From NCBI GenBank assembly GCA_036566745.1, contig DATCVR010000014.1, positions 1 through 13,559 of the forward strand: 13,559 bases of DNA. The letters are read 5' to 3'. Within the stretch, counting starts at the first letter, position 1. Each line of letters opens with the position of its first letter. A program made the position numbers and the translations under genes. The stretch comes from DATCVR01 sp036566745. GTDB taxonomy: Bacteria; Actinomycetota; Actinomycetes; Jiangellales; Jiangellaceae. Positions 6,861-13,559 of this stretch are shown piece by piece. A model generated the notes under the pieces. It was not told the DNA's origin and did no database searches. It was given only the letters and a program-made list of their open reading frames with translations.

Positions 6861-7441
6861 CAGAGCCTCCCTTCGGCGGCGGGGGTGGAGTCGTCGTCGA
6901 CGAGAAGGCGGTGGAGGTTGTCGAGGCAGCGGCGGCGAGTGATCCCGATGCTGCCCACGGCCAACCCGAGCAGCTCGGCGATCTGCGCGTAGGTGGGCGG
7001 CGGGTCGACGTAGACCAGCCGCAGCACCGACTGGCATCGGTGCGGAAGCTTCTGGAACGCGCTGGCCACCGCGGTGCGCTCCTCGTCGGCGAGCACGCTG
7101 GCCTCGGGGCTCGGCGCGGCGAGGTCGGTCTCGTCGCTGCGCTCGAGGAGGTCGGGATCGGGGAACTCGCGGTTGCGGATGCGCTGGAGCCGCAGGCACT
7201 CGCGGCGCGCGGTGGTGACCAGCCAGCCGGCGAGCTGGTCGGGCTGACGCAGGCTCCCGAGGTTCTCGACCAGCCGGAGCCAGGTGGTCTGGAAGACGTC
7301 GCCGGAGTCGGCCGGACGCAGGCGGTGGCTGTGGATGACGGCCCAGACCAGCCGGGCATGGCCGTCGACAAGACGGTTCCACGCGTCCTCGTCGCCCTTC
7401 GCGGCGGCGTGGACGAGGTCGGTGGTGGAATCGGTGCCCAC
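6860..7441 (-). CDS. ECF-like sigma-70 family RNA polymerase sigma factor
   Basis: The 193-residue protein has sigma region 2 (about residues 16-87, with DVFQTTWLRLVENL and GWLVTTARRECLRLQR) and region 4 (about 125-180, with LPHRCQSVLRLVYVDPPPTYAQIAELLGL read in parts and the helix-turn-helix ending GSIGITRRRCLDNLHRLL). Regions 1.1 and 3 are absent, as in ECF types. GTG 7441 is the only sensible start: an in-frame TGA lies 15 bases upstream of it and GGGGGA precedes it by five bases. It would direct RNA polymerase to a specific promoter set, and its overlap with the next gene implies a shared transcript. The 525-base upstream gap has several inverted repeats and may carry its control sites. 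The signal and regulon are unknown. Confidence 0.88.
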   Translation of the reverse strand: MGTDSTTDLVHAAAKGDEDAWNRLVDGHARLVWAVIHSHRLRPADSGDVFQTTWLRLVENLGSLRQPDQLAGWLVTTARRECLRLQRIRNREFPDPDLLERSDETDLAAPSPEASVLADEERTAVASAFQKLPHRCQSVLRLVYVDPPPTYAQIAELLGLAVGSIGITRRRCLDNLHRLLVDDDSTPAAEGRL

Positions 7442-7465
7442 GCTTTCCCCCGGAGATCAGTCCGT

Positions 7466-7489
7466 GCACCCTGCCCCGTATCAGGGTGC
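7466..7489 (-). repeat. perfect inverted repeat before the sigma gene
   Basis: GCACCCTG (7466-7473) and CAGGGTGC (7482-7489) are perfect inverted repeats with an eight-base spacer, ending 25 bases before the sigma GTG. It could be an operator or a leader hairpin that affects access to the ribosome binding site. Confidence 0.4.
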
Positions 7490-7538
7490 TGCCGGACGAC
7501 CTTACCGGTATCCGCCGTGAACAGGCGAAAAGCCGTCA

Positions 7539-7595
7539 GTGACGGGCGCGTTCCCCCAGGCGCGAAACATCGCGCGTCGTCCACGCGCCCGTCAC
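7539..7595 (-). repeat. 13-bp inverted repeat with nested hairpin, possible terminator or operator
   Basis: GTGACGGGCGCGT (7539-7551) and ACGCGCCCGTCAC (7583-7595) match perfectly across 31 bases. Inside is a second stem, GCGCG (7560-7564) with CGCGC (7571-7575). Directly beside it, CCGTCA-G-TGACGG (7533-7545) is a further palindrome. Read on the minus strand the large stem is followed seven bases later by TTTT, so it could end transcription from sepH before the sigma gene. Repeated CCGTCA cores also suit a protein-binding site. Confidence 0.42.
7549..7558 (-). repeat. 10-base direct repeat, first copy
   Basis: CGTTCCCCCA occurs here and identically at 7621-7630, 72 bases away; GCTTTCCCCC at 7442-7451 (the sigma ribosome binding site on the other strand) is similar. 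On the minus strand it reads TGGGGGAACG, which contains GGAAC, the core of many ECF -35 elements, but no matching -10 follows at the usual distance. Confidence 0.25.
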
Positions 7596-7620
7596 CCCCC
7601 GTTGGCCCGGTTCTCACGAC

Positions 7621-7630
7621 CGTTCCCCCA
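7621..7630 (-). repeat. 10-base direct repeat, second copy
   Basis: This is the second exact copy of CGTTCCCCCA. It lies just past the end of the possible 50-residue gene in that gene's reading direction. Confidence 0.25.
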
Positions 7631-7632
7631 CA

Positions 7633-7785
7633 TCACAGCGGCCTGACCAGGCGTTTCCGCCCTCGCCGCCGCTGCTTGACCGTCAGAACCTCGACGAGGC
7701 GATCCCTTCGCAGGGCTCGCCCCCGATCCGGAGTGGAGCCCGAGCCCCTCGCGACCTGGGCGGGAACGACGGGTTGCTCACGCAT
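7633..7785 (-). CDS. possible small basic protein, 50 residues
   Basis: ATG 7785 is preceded by AGGGAG (7799-7794) at an eight-base spacing, one of the better ribosome binding sites in the window. The product is rich in arginine and proline and ends in VKQRRRGRKRLVRPL, so it would be strongly basic and might bind nucleic acid. I do not recognise it. Third codon positions are about 78 percent G or C, lower than in the neighbouring genes, which weakens the case. The frame stays open upstream to an ATG at 7857, but that start has a poor ribosome binding site. A chance open frame remains quite possible. Confidence 0.33.
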   Translation of the reverse strand: MREQPVVPAQVARGSGSTPDRGRALRRDRLVEVLTVKQRRRGRKRLVRPL

Positions 7786-7912
7786 CACCGGTACTCCCTG
7801 CTCGGGTCCCACGGGACGCGACCGGAGGGCTCCGAATCGCGGAACGGCACGAGACATGGCCTCGGCGTTCACCCATACAGAGCACGCAGATGACGCGGTG
7901 ATACATCGATTC

Positions 7913-7926
7913 CGAAGAAATCTTCG
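7913..7926. repeat. short palindrome after sepH
   Basis: CGAAGA-AA-TCTTCG is a perfect 14-base palindrome 41 bases beyond the sepH stop, inside the most AT-rich stretch of the gap. It is too tight for a good terminator loop and may be a protein site or chance. Confidence 0.22.
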
Positions 7927-7966
7927 ACAAAGCCACCCAGGGCGGGGTGATGCGGGAGAAGTGTGG

Positions 7967-9190
7967 TCAGTCGCCCTTACGGCGGCCGAACATGATCTCG
8001 TCCCAACTGGGCACGGTGGGCCGGCGCGACCGGGACGAGCCACTGGCCGCCTTGCGCGGCGAGGCGGGCTCGGGCTCGGCGGCTTCGTCGGACGGCGCGG
8101 GCGCGTCGGACTCCTCGACCTCGACGTGGGCGGCGATGTCGGTGAGCCGGAGACGGTCGCTCGTGGGGTCGTCCTGCGGGGGGTCGCGCAGGACGTCCCG
8201 GCGCAGGTCGTCCGGGCCGGTGTCGTCGCCGGCGAACTCGTCGTCGCGGCCCGTGGCGTCGACGCCTTCGCGCCATGGCTCGGCATCGCGGCGACGGCGG
8301 TCGTTGCGGCCGTACCGCGTGGTGCCGCGGCGCGGATGGCGACTGGTGGTGGGGACCGGGAGGGTGTGGGCGTCGGAGGCATCGTCCGCGGGAGCCGAGG
8401 CGTCGGCGAGGCCGCCGATCGGCGGGTCGACGACCGTGGGGAGGGCGGGACGGACCGGGTCGTCGACGCTGGTGACCGGGGTCGGGGCGTCCAGCGCGTC
8501 GGTGTCGGCGGCGTCGATGTCGTCGGCCGGCGGGGCGACCACGGACAGGCGGGCCGGGCCGGGAACGAAATCGGGCTCGGGCTCGTCAGCGGGCTCGATC
8601 ACCGTGGGCGCGGGCGGGGGAGCCTCGCCGGCGACGACCCGGGCGGTGTCGTCCTCGGGCACGACGGAGCGCCCGGACGGATCGAAGGAGAACACGGCAG
8701 CGGTCTCGGCGTCGTCAGCGGTCCACGAGCAGCGGACCTGCCAGCGGCCGTCGTCGCGGCGCCAGGCGTCCCAGCCGATGTCGTCGGGGTCGACGCCGAC
8801 GGCAGCGGCGCTCTCGCCGACCATGGCGTCGAGCGTGCGGACCTTGCCCTCGCCGTTCCTGCGGCGGACCGTGGCCTGGCGCGCTCGGCCGGCGATGTGC
8901 TCGCGCTCGGCGATCACCGGGCCGGCGAAGCGCCGGACCTTCTCGAGCGGCATGCCGGCCACGGCTGCCACCGCCTCGACGGACTCGCCGGCGCGGATAC
9001 GTGCCTGGATCTCGCGCGGACGCAGCTGGCTTTCGAGCTGGATCTCCAACTGTCCCAACCTCGCTCGGTCGCCTCGGATCGCGGCATGCAGGCGTTCGTC
9101 GACCTGCAGCGCGAGCTGTTCGTGGTCGTCGCCGGCGAGGATGAGATGCGCGCCGTCCTCACTGACGGCTATCAGACGCAGCTGACGCAT
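7967..9190 (-). CDS. sepH: septation protein SepH (DUF3071)
   Basis: The 407-residue protein has the conserved N-terminal DUF3071 domain (about residues 1-170), starting MRQLRLIAVSEDGAHLIL. It carries a helix-turn-helix-like segment near 57-90 (REIQARIRAGESVEAVAAVA, then PLEKVRRFAGPV) and a tryptophan-rich part DIGWDAWRRDDGRWQV near 137-152. A long acidic, proline-rich linker (about 180-385) leads to the C-terminal signature PSWDEIMFGRRKGD. SepH of Streptomyces and mycobacteria binds FtsZ and promotes its assembly at division sites. The start is supported by GGGAGG (9203-9198) seven bases upstream of the ATG. It follows the lactone oxidase gene by 82 bases on the same strand. Confidence 0.93.
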   Translation of the reverse strand: MRQLRLIAVSEDGAHLILAGDDHEQLALQVDERLHAAIRGDRARLGQLEIQLESQLRPREIQARIRAGESVEAVAAVAGMPLEKVRRFAGPVIAEREHIAGRARQATVRRRNGEGKVRTLDAMVGESAAAVGVDPDDIGWDAWRRDDGRWQVRCSWTADDAETAAVFSFDPSGRSVVPEDDTARVVAGEAPPPAPTVIEPADEPEPDFVPGPARLSVVAPPADDIDAADTDALDAPTPVTSVDDPVRPALPTVVDPPIGGLADASAPADDASDAHTLPVPTTSRHPRRGTTRYGRNDRRRRDAEPWREGVDATGRDDEFAGDDTGPDDLRRDVLRDPPQDDPTSDRLRLTDIAAHVEVEESDAPAPSDEAAEPEPASPRKAASGSSRSRRPTVPSWDEIMFGRRKGD

Positions 9191-9272
9191 CCTCGCACCT
9201 CCCGACCATGACCCGACTCCATCGTGACCTCCGTGCCGCCGCTGACCAAGCCGCCACGCCGCCTGGGTCCCG

Positions 9273-10607
9273 TCAGTCGCCGAGAACCTGCTGAAGATAG
9301 CGGTTGGTCAGCACCCGCGAGGGGTCGGCGCGGTCGCGGACGCGCCCGAAGTCGCCGAAGCGCGGACAGGCGGCCTCGAGGTAGGCCGCGTCGCGGGTGT
9401 GCAGCTTGCCCCAGTGGGGCCGCCCGCCGTAGGCCGTCCACAGCTCCTCGACCGCGTCGAACCAGCCGCGGTAGTCGGTGCGGGGATAGGCGTGGGTGGC
9501 GACGTAGACGGTGTCGCGGCCGTGTGCCGTCGAGAGCCAGACGTCGTCAGCGGGCGCCATCCGGACCTCGACCGGGAACGCGACGCGCCACGGGCCGCGG
9601 GCGGTGAGCTGCCGGAACGCGCGCAGCGCCGCCACCGCGACCGAACGGGGCAGGGCGTACTCCATCTCGTGGAAACGGACCCGGCGGACGCTGGTGAACA
9701 CCGCCGGAGCCGCGTCGGAGTACTCCCGCCGGCCGATGAAGCGGGCCACGAGGTGGTTGACAGCCGGTGTGGACCTTGGGGCCGCCCGGGTGATCCGCTG
9801 GGCGAGCGCCACGCCGCCGTTCTCCAGGACGTCGCCCTCCCACCAGGACCGGAACCGCCCCAGCGGACGAGGAGGAGCGTCGGTGCGGCGGTTGCGCTTG
9901 AGCTGGACCGCGTCGGTGAAGGGCACCCAGTAGAACTCGCAGTGCTCCTCGCCGGCGAGGTCGTCGAAGCGGTCGAGGACGTCGTCGAGGGTCGAGCGTT
10001 CCTCGACCGCGTGCAGCACGAACGAGGGCTCGACCCGGAGCGTGACGGCGGTGATGATGCCTACCGCCCCGAGGCTGAGGCGGGCCGCGGCGAAGAGCTC
10101 GGGGTCGTGCCCGGGCGAGGCGTCGACGATGGAGCCGTCGGGCAGCACGACCTGCGCGGCCGCGACCTGGGCGGCCAGACCAGCGCTGTCCCGCCCGGTG
10201 CCGTGGGTGCCCGTGCCGATGGCCCCCGCCACGGTCTGCGCCGCGATGTCGCCCATGTTGGTCAGGCCGTACCCGCGCGCGGCCAGCTCGTCGTTGACGA
10301 CGTGCAGGGGCGTGCCCGCGCCGACCGTGACGAGCGCCCCTCCGGCGTCGTCGGGCTTGACCGGGCCCACGCCACGCAGGCGGTCGAGGCGCACCTGGAC
10401 GCCGTCGGTGGCCGCGACCGGCGTGAAGCTGTGGCCCGCGCCCACGGCCTTGACCCGCAGCCCGCGTTCGGCGGCCCGCACGAGCACCTCCGCCACGTCC
10501 TCCGGCGATCCGGGTGTGACGACGTGGGTGGGCCGTGCCTCGACTGTGTGAGCCCAGTTCCGCCACGGCGTGCGGGGGGTGCGTGCCGATGTCAGCGCAT
10601 CGTTCAT
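9273..10607 (-). CDS. D-arabinono-1,4-lactone oxidase-type FAD-dependent oxidase
   Basis: The 444-residue protein belongs to the vanillyl-alcohol oxidase flavoprotein family. The FAD-binding domain (about 20-195) has GAGHSF, where His59 is the expected site of covalent FAD attachment, and NMGDIAAQTVAGAIGTGTHG. The C-terminal ALO domain (about 215-440) has VEVRM (Glu347, Arg349) and HWGK (398-401), which appear to correspond to the Glu/Arg/Lys substrate residues of bacterial alditol oxidase. Such enzymes oxidise sugar lactones or polyols with oxygen, making hydrogen peroxide. No signal peptide is present. It starts 21 bases after the upstream MFS gene, so it is probably cotranscribed. The substrate (lactone or alditol) is not fixed by sequence. 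Confidence 0.9.
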   Translation of the reverse strand: MNDALTSARTPRTPWRNWAHTVEARPTHVVTPGSPEDVAEVLVRAAERGLRVKAVGAGHSFTPVAATDGVQVRLDRLRGVGPVKPDDAGGALVTVGAGTPLHVVNDELAARGYGLTNMGDIAAQTVAGAIGTGTHGTGRDSAGLAAQVAAAQVVLPDGSIVDASPGHDPELFAAARLSLGAVGIITAVTLRVEPSFVLHAVEERSTLDDVLDRFDDLAGEEHCEFYWVPFTDAVQLKRNRRTDAPPRPLGRFRSWWEGDVLENGGVALAQRITRAAPRSTPAVNHLVARFIGRREYSDAAPAVFTSVRRVRFHEMEYALPRSVAVAALRAFRQLTARGPWRVAFPVEVRMAPADDVWLSTAHGRDTVYVATHAYPRTDYRGWFDAVEELWTAYGGRPHWGKLHTRDAAYLEAACPRFGDFGRVRDRADPSRVLTNRYLQQVLGD

Positions 10608-10628
10608 GGCAGCCCGTCGCTCATGGCG

Positions 10629-11837
10629 TCATACGGTCTCATGTCGCGGCGCACGACGCCGAGCGCGTTCGACCGTGATGCCGACGGCGCACCCGACCGT
10701 GGCCAGGAGCCCGCAGCCGACCGCCACGCCATAGGCGGCCGAGGTGTTCACGTCGTCGATGATCGGGCCGGCCGCGGCAGCGCCGAGTGCCACGCCGGCC
10801 GACAGCGCCGTCGAGGCCCAGGCCAGCCCCTCGGTGAGCCGTGCCGCCGGTACCTCGGCCTCGATCAGGGAGAAGCCGGCGATGAGCGTCGGCGAGATGG
10901 TGAAGCCTGCGACGAAGCCCGCGACGACCATCAGCGCGGCGGTGTCGACGAACGGCAGGGGGAGAACGGCCACCGCCAGCACCGCCTGCCCCACGACGAA
11001 GCGCCGCCGGGCGGTCGACGACCACCGGATCGCACCAGCGATCACCCCCGCGAGCATGCTGCCGAAGGCGAACACCGCCAGGATCAGCCCCGCCGCGCCC
11101 GGGGTGCCCAACTCCTCCGCGAAGGCCACGGTCGTCACCTCGACACTGCCGAAGATGCCGCCCATGAACATGAACACCACGGCCAGCCAGCTGATCAGGA
11201 CCACCGGGAACGGCGCCGCCGGGGTGCCGGCCGACTCCGCGCTGCGCGGCCCGGGGTCGGTGGCGCGTTGCGCGGCGAACAACACGCCGCCCAGCACGGT
11301 GAGCACCACGCACAGGGCCAGCCCCGAGAGCGGATGGAAGCCGGTGGCCAGCAGTGTGACCACCGGTGGGCCGACGACGAAGACGACCTCGTCGAGCACC
11401 GACTCCAGCGCGTAGGCGGTGTGCAGGATCGGGGTGTGGGTCTCGAGCCGGGCCCACCGGGCGCGAACGAGCGCGCCGAACTGCGGCAGCGTGGCCCCGG
11501 CCACCGCCGCCAGCGCGACCACCGTCCACAGCGGCACCCGCCCGAGGGCGGCCGCCAGGACCCCCATCGCCGTGGCGTGGGCGCCCAGGACCGGCACGAG
11601 CATCCGGCGCTGACCCCACCGGTCGGCCAGCCGGGCCTGGACCGGCGAGGCGGCCGCCTGTCCCATCAGCGCCGCGCCGGAGGCCAGGCCGGCCTGGCCG
11701 TACGCGCCCGTGCTCGCCTCGACGGCGAAGACGATCGCCAGGCCGAACATCGACATGGGCAGACGCGCGACCAGCCCCGCCGCCGAGAACGCCCGTGCGC
11801 CCGGCGTGCGGAGCGCAACGGCGTACGGTCCCAGCAC
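10629..11837 (-). CDS. MFS transporter, first tandem paralogue
   Basis: From GTG 11837 the protein has 402 residues and about 12 membrane helices. The loop QARLADRWGQRRM (near residue 67) fits the MFS motif between helices 2 and 3, and the second half has EVPAARLTEGLAWASTALSAG. An open frame continues to an ATG at 12002, but the extra codons include TCA, CGA, AGA, TTG, ACA and ACT, which are unlike the gene, and they would run into the neighbour's end. The start at 11837 also aligns with the paralogue's N-terminus (LGPY/LRPY). No ribosome binding site precedes it, so the message may be leaderless. The substrate is unknown; export of a small molecule is a common role for this type. GTG 11870 is a less likely start. 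Confidence 0.85.
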   Translation of the reverse strand: MLGPYAVALRTPGARAFSAAGLVARLPMSMFGLAIVFAVEASTGAYGQAGLASGAALMGQAAASPVQARLADRWGQRRMLVPVLGAHATAMGVLAAALGRVPLWTVVALAAVAGATLPQFGALVRARWARLETHTPILHTAYALESVLDEVVFVVGPPVVTLLATGFHPLSGLALCVVLTVLGGVLFAAQRATDPGPRSAESAGTPAAPFPVVLISWLAVVFMFMGGIFGSVEVTTVAFAEELGTPGAAGLILAVFAFGSMLAGVIAGAIRWSSTARRRFVVGQAVLAVAVLPLPFVDTAALMVVAGFVAGFTISPTLIAGFSLIEAEVPAARLTEGLAWASTALSAGVALGAAAAGPIIDDVNTSAAYGVAVGCGLLATVGCAVGITVERARRRAPRHETV

Positions 11838-11853
11838 GACAGCAGTATCTGTC
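11838..11853 (-). promoter_or_regulatory. probable leaderless promoter with overlapping inverted repeat
   Basis: On the minus strand GATACT (11849-11844) matches TATAAT at four positions and is followed by six bases and then the GTG, the spacing expected if transcription begins at the start codon. The -10 lies inside GACAG-N6-CTGTC (11853-11838), so a repressor bound there would block it. TTGACA overlaps just upstream but is too close to serve as the -35 for this -10. Confidence 0.4.
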
Positions 11854-11926
11854 AATCTCGGTCGTGACACATTCCGGCCGTTCCACGCGCCCGACCGGCG
11901 ATGCCCACCGGAGACGTCACCGGGGC

Positions 11927-13123
11927 TCACCCCCGCTGGCGGACCGGCTGGCGCTCCTGCAGCCATCCGGCCGCGCACACAGCCGTGGCGAGGGCGCCGC
12001 ACGTGAACGAGAGCACGTAGGCCGACGACGCGCCGTACCGGTCGATGGCCGATCCTGCCGCAGCACTGCCCAAGGCCTTGCCCGCCGTCAACGCCGTGAA
12101 CGCCCAGGCCAGGCCCTCAGTCGTGCGTGCGGCCGGTACACCTTCCTTGACCAGGGAGAACCCGGCGGCGAGGGTGGGTGCGATCGCGAATGCGGCGACG
12201 AAGAGCAGGATGCCCAGCAGCGGCACGGACCGCACCAGCGTCAGCGGCAGGACAGCCAGGGTGAGCGCGGCGACGCCCGCGGCGAACCGTGGCCGTAGAC
12301 CGATCCGCCACCGAATCGCGCCGGTCGCCAGGCCCGCGAGCAGGCTGCCGAGAGCGAACACCGCGAGTATCGGACCCGTCGCGCCGGACGCGCCTGCCTG
12401 GTCGGCGAATGCGACGGTCGTCACATGAATGCTGCCGAACACCCCGCCCAAGAGCAGGAACGCGAGGACCAGCCACCCGGGCGTGGCGGAGGCGAGTGGC
12501 TGGGCGCGGCTGCCAGGAGTCGCGGCGGGCCGCGGGCCCGGGTCGGTGCCGCGCTGGGTGGCCAGAGCGGCACATCCCAGCGACGTGAGCGCCAGGCAGG
12601 CGATCAGCCCGGCCACCGGTTGCACGGCCGTGGCCAGCACGGTGACGAGCGGCCAGCCGGCGAGGAAGACGAACTCGTCGACGGCGGACTCCAGGGCGTA
12701 CGCCGTGTGCAGCCGGTCGCTGTCTGCCTGGATGAACGCCCAGCGGGCCCGGACGAGGGAGCCGATCTGCGGCAGGGTCGTGCCCACGACCAGGCCGACG
12801 GACGCGAGGACCGCCGCCGTGGTGTGGCCGATCAGCGCGACGAGCGTGCCGAGGCTGATCACATGAGCGGCCAGGAGCGGAACGAGCATGCGGGTCTGCC
12901 CGATCCGGTCGGCCGCCCGCGCCTGGAACGGGGTGGCGGCGGCCTGGCCGACCAGAGCAGCTCCGGCCACGAGGCCGGCCGGGCCGTATGCGCCCATGGC
13001 CGGTTCGATCGCGAGCACGATGCCAAGGCTGAGCATGGATATCGGCATCCGGGCGACCAGCGCGGAAGCCGAGAACGCGAGCGCTCCGGGCAGGCGCAGC
13101 GCCTCCACATACGGTCGGAGCAC
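11927..13123 (-). CDS. MFS transporter, second tandem paralogue
   Basis: The 398-residue protein from GTG 13123 aligns throughout with the next MFS gene downstream: LRPYVEALRLPGALAFSASA at the start, FQARAADRIGQTRM in the 2-3 loop, LHTAYALES(A/V)(V/L)DE near the middle and RTTEGLAWAFTALTAG near the end. About 12 membrane helices are expected. GGAGG (13133-13129) five bases upstream fixes the start. A longer frame reaches 13495, but it would run through the promoter region and the opposite-strand ferrochelatase gene. It is transcribed away from ferrochelatase and 89 bases ahead of its paralogue. The two probably arose by an old duplication and may handle different substrates. Confidence 0.87.
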   Translation of the reverse strand: MLRPYVEALRLPGALAFSASALVARMPISMLSLGIVLAIEPAMGAYGPAGLVAGAALVGQAAATPFQARAADRIGQTRMLVPLLAAHVISLGTLVALIGHTTAAVLASVGLVVGTTLPQIGSLVRARWAFIQADSDRLHTAYALESAVDEFVFLAGWPLVTVLATAVQPVAGLIACLALTSLGCAALATQRGTDPGPRPAATPGSRAQPLASATPGWLVLAFLLLGGVFGSIHVTTVAFADQAGASGATGPILAVFALGSLLAGLATGAIRWRIGLRPRFAAGVAALTLAVLPLTLVRSVPLLGILLFVAAFAIAPTLAAGFSLVKEGVPAARTTEGLAWAFTALTAGKALGSAAAGSAIDRYGASSAYVLSFTCGALATAVCAAGWLQERQPVRQRG

Positions 13124-13201
13124 CAGGGCCTCCGGCTGTACCAAGGGACAATGGAGGACCTGATCGTAGGTTCTTTCACTGCTCTTGGCAGGATCTGTCT
13201 G
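13124..13201. promoter_or_regulatory. divergent promoter region between MFS and ferrochelatase genes
   Basis: The 78 bases between the two opposed starts must hold both promoters. Overlapping -10-like hexamers are visible: TACGAT on the minus strand (13168-13163) and TAGGTT on the plus strand (13167-13172). Clear -35 partners are not seen. Ribosome binding site GGAGG of the MFS gene is at 13133-13129. Overlapping promoters would make the two genes compete or respond together. Confidence 0.35.
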
Positions 13202-13559
13202 GTGAGCACACCCCCTTCCGATCGCGATCCTCGCCTCGATCCGTACGACGCGCTGCTCGTCGTCTCCTTCGGCGGACCCGAGGGGCAGGACGACGTCATC
13301 CCGTTCCTGGAGAACGTCACCCGGGGCAAGGGCATCCCGCGTGAGCGGCTGGAGGAGGTCGGCGAGCACTATCGCGCCTTCGGTGGCCGCAGCCCCATCA
13401 ACGACCAGAACCGCGCGTTCATCGCCAACCTCGAGCACGAGCTCGCCGAGGCCGGGCTGTCGATCCCGGTCTACTGGGGCAATCGCAACTGGCACCCCTA
13501 CCTCGCCGACGAGCTGGCGCGGATGCGCGACGACGGCGTCCGCCGGGTCGCCGCCTTCG
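13202..13559 (+). CDS. hemH: ferrochelatase (coproporphyrin-type in actinobacteria), 5' part
   Basis: About 119 codons are visible before the right edge. The N-terminal motifs YDALLVVSFGGPEGQDDV, FLENVTRGKGIPRERL and HYRAFGGRSPINDQNR are characteristic of ferrochelatase, which inserts iron into the porphyrin ring; actinobacterial enzymes (also named CpfC) use coproporphyrin III in the coproporphyrin-dependent heme route. The catalytic histidine region lies beyond the window. GTG 13202 is preferred. An in-frame ATG at 13151 would add 17 codons such as GTA, TCT, ACT, GCT and CTT that do not match the gene's codon use, and it has its ribosome binding site too close. CAGGA at 13189-13193 is a modest site for the GTG. 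Confidence 0.93.
   Translation, partial: MSTPPSDRDPRLDPYDALLVVSFGGPEGQDDVIPFLENVTRGKGIPRERLEEVGEHYRAFGGRSPINDQNRAFIANLEHELAEAGLSIPVYWGNRNWHPYLADELARMRDDGVRRVAAF

Larger units (their letters stand above)
7442..7966. other. 525-base gap between sepH and the sigma gene
   Basis: Base composition here is less GC-biased than in the neighbours, especially at 7860-7930. Apart from a possible 50-residue gene at 7633-7785, no frame looks coding. The gap holds inverted repeats at 7466-7489, 7539-7595 and 7913-7926, and two copies of CGTTCCCCCA. A TANNNT-type -10 (TAAGGT, minus strand, 7504-7499) could serve the sigma gene, which would place the 7466-7489 repeat in its leader; no good -35 supports it. 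Confidence 0.5.

Noticed and set aside
7539..7595. Inverted repeat as the end of a mobile element
   Set aside because: There is no transposase nearby, no target-site duplication was seen, and the repeats are only 31 bases apart.
6782..9211. 809-codon open frame on the plus strand
   Set aside because: It runs antisense through sigma and sepH, both with clear family motifs, and has the low-complexity Gly/Val/Arg content typical of GC-rich shadow frames.
9399..11867. 822-codon open frame on the plus strand
   Set aside because: It lies opposite the lactone oxidase and the first MFS gene; its product is mostly Arg/Gly/Asp/His repeats without any domain pattern.
11838..12002. N-terminal extension of the first MFS transporter
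   Set aside because: Codon use breaks at 11837, the extension is not hydrophobic, it has no counterpart in the paralogue and it overlaps the preceding gene.
13124..13495. N-terminal extension of the second MFS transporter
   Set aside because: It crosses the intergenic promoter region and the antisense of ferrochelatase, while a good ribosome binding site exists at 13133-13129 for GTG 13123.

Overview
The window is a GC-rich chromosomal segment of an actinobacterium. Codons strongly prefer G or C in third position, many starts are GTG, and SepH, DUF5998 and a GNAT/ligase-type acyl-CoA synthetase are actinobacterial families. The gene order (Pat-like ligase, DUF5998, phosphodiesterase, thymidine kinase, sepH, ferrochelatase) suggests Propionibacteriales/Nocardioidaceae, but this is inferred from recall of gene neighbourhoods and not from a search.

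Plus strand, 1-6358: the 3' part of an NDP-forming acyl-CoA ligase. Then an ArsR-type winged-helix regulator with a repeated operator directly upstream. Then an exported alpha/beta hydrolase fused to a four-helix membrane domain. Then a tightly packed DUF5998, AP-superfamily phosphodiesterase and thymidine kinase (tdk) cluster whose first two genes overlap by four bases.

Minus strand, 13123-6402, in transcription order: two tandem paralogous MFS transporters, a D-arabinono-1,4-lactone oxidase-type flavoenzyme, the FtsZ regulator sepH, a 525-base gap with a possible 50-residue gene and several inverted repeats, an ECF-like sigma factor, and a small beta-rich partner protein whose start overlaps the sigma stop by one base. 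The tdk and partner-protein genes converge on a 43-base gap containing a terminator-like hairpin.

Right edge: the 5' part of a ferrochelatase gene (hemH/cpfC) diverges from the second MFS gene across a 78-base promoter region.

Most genes look like ordinary conserved actinobacterial content. The least explained parts are the sigma/partner pair with its palindrome-rich upstream region, the operator array in front of the ArsR-type gene, and the hydrolase-membrane fusion. I found no CRISPR array, tRNA, rRNA, insertion sequence or phage gene.
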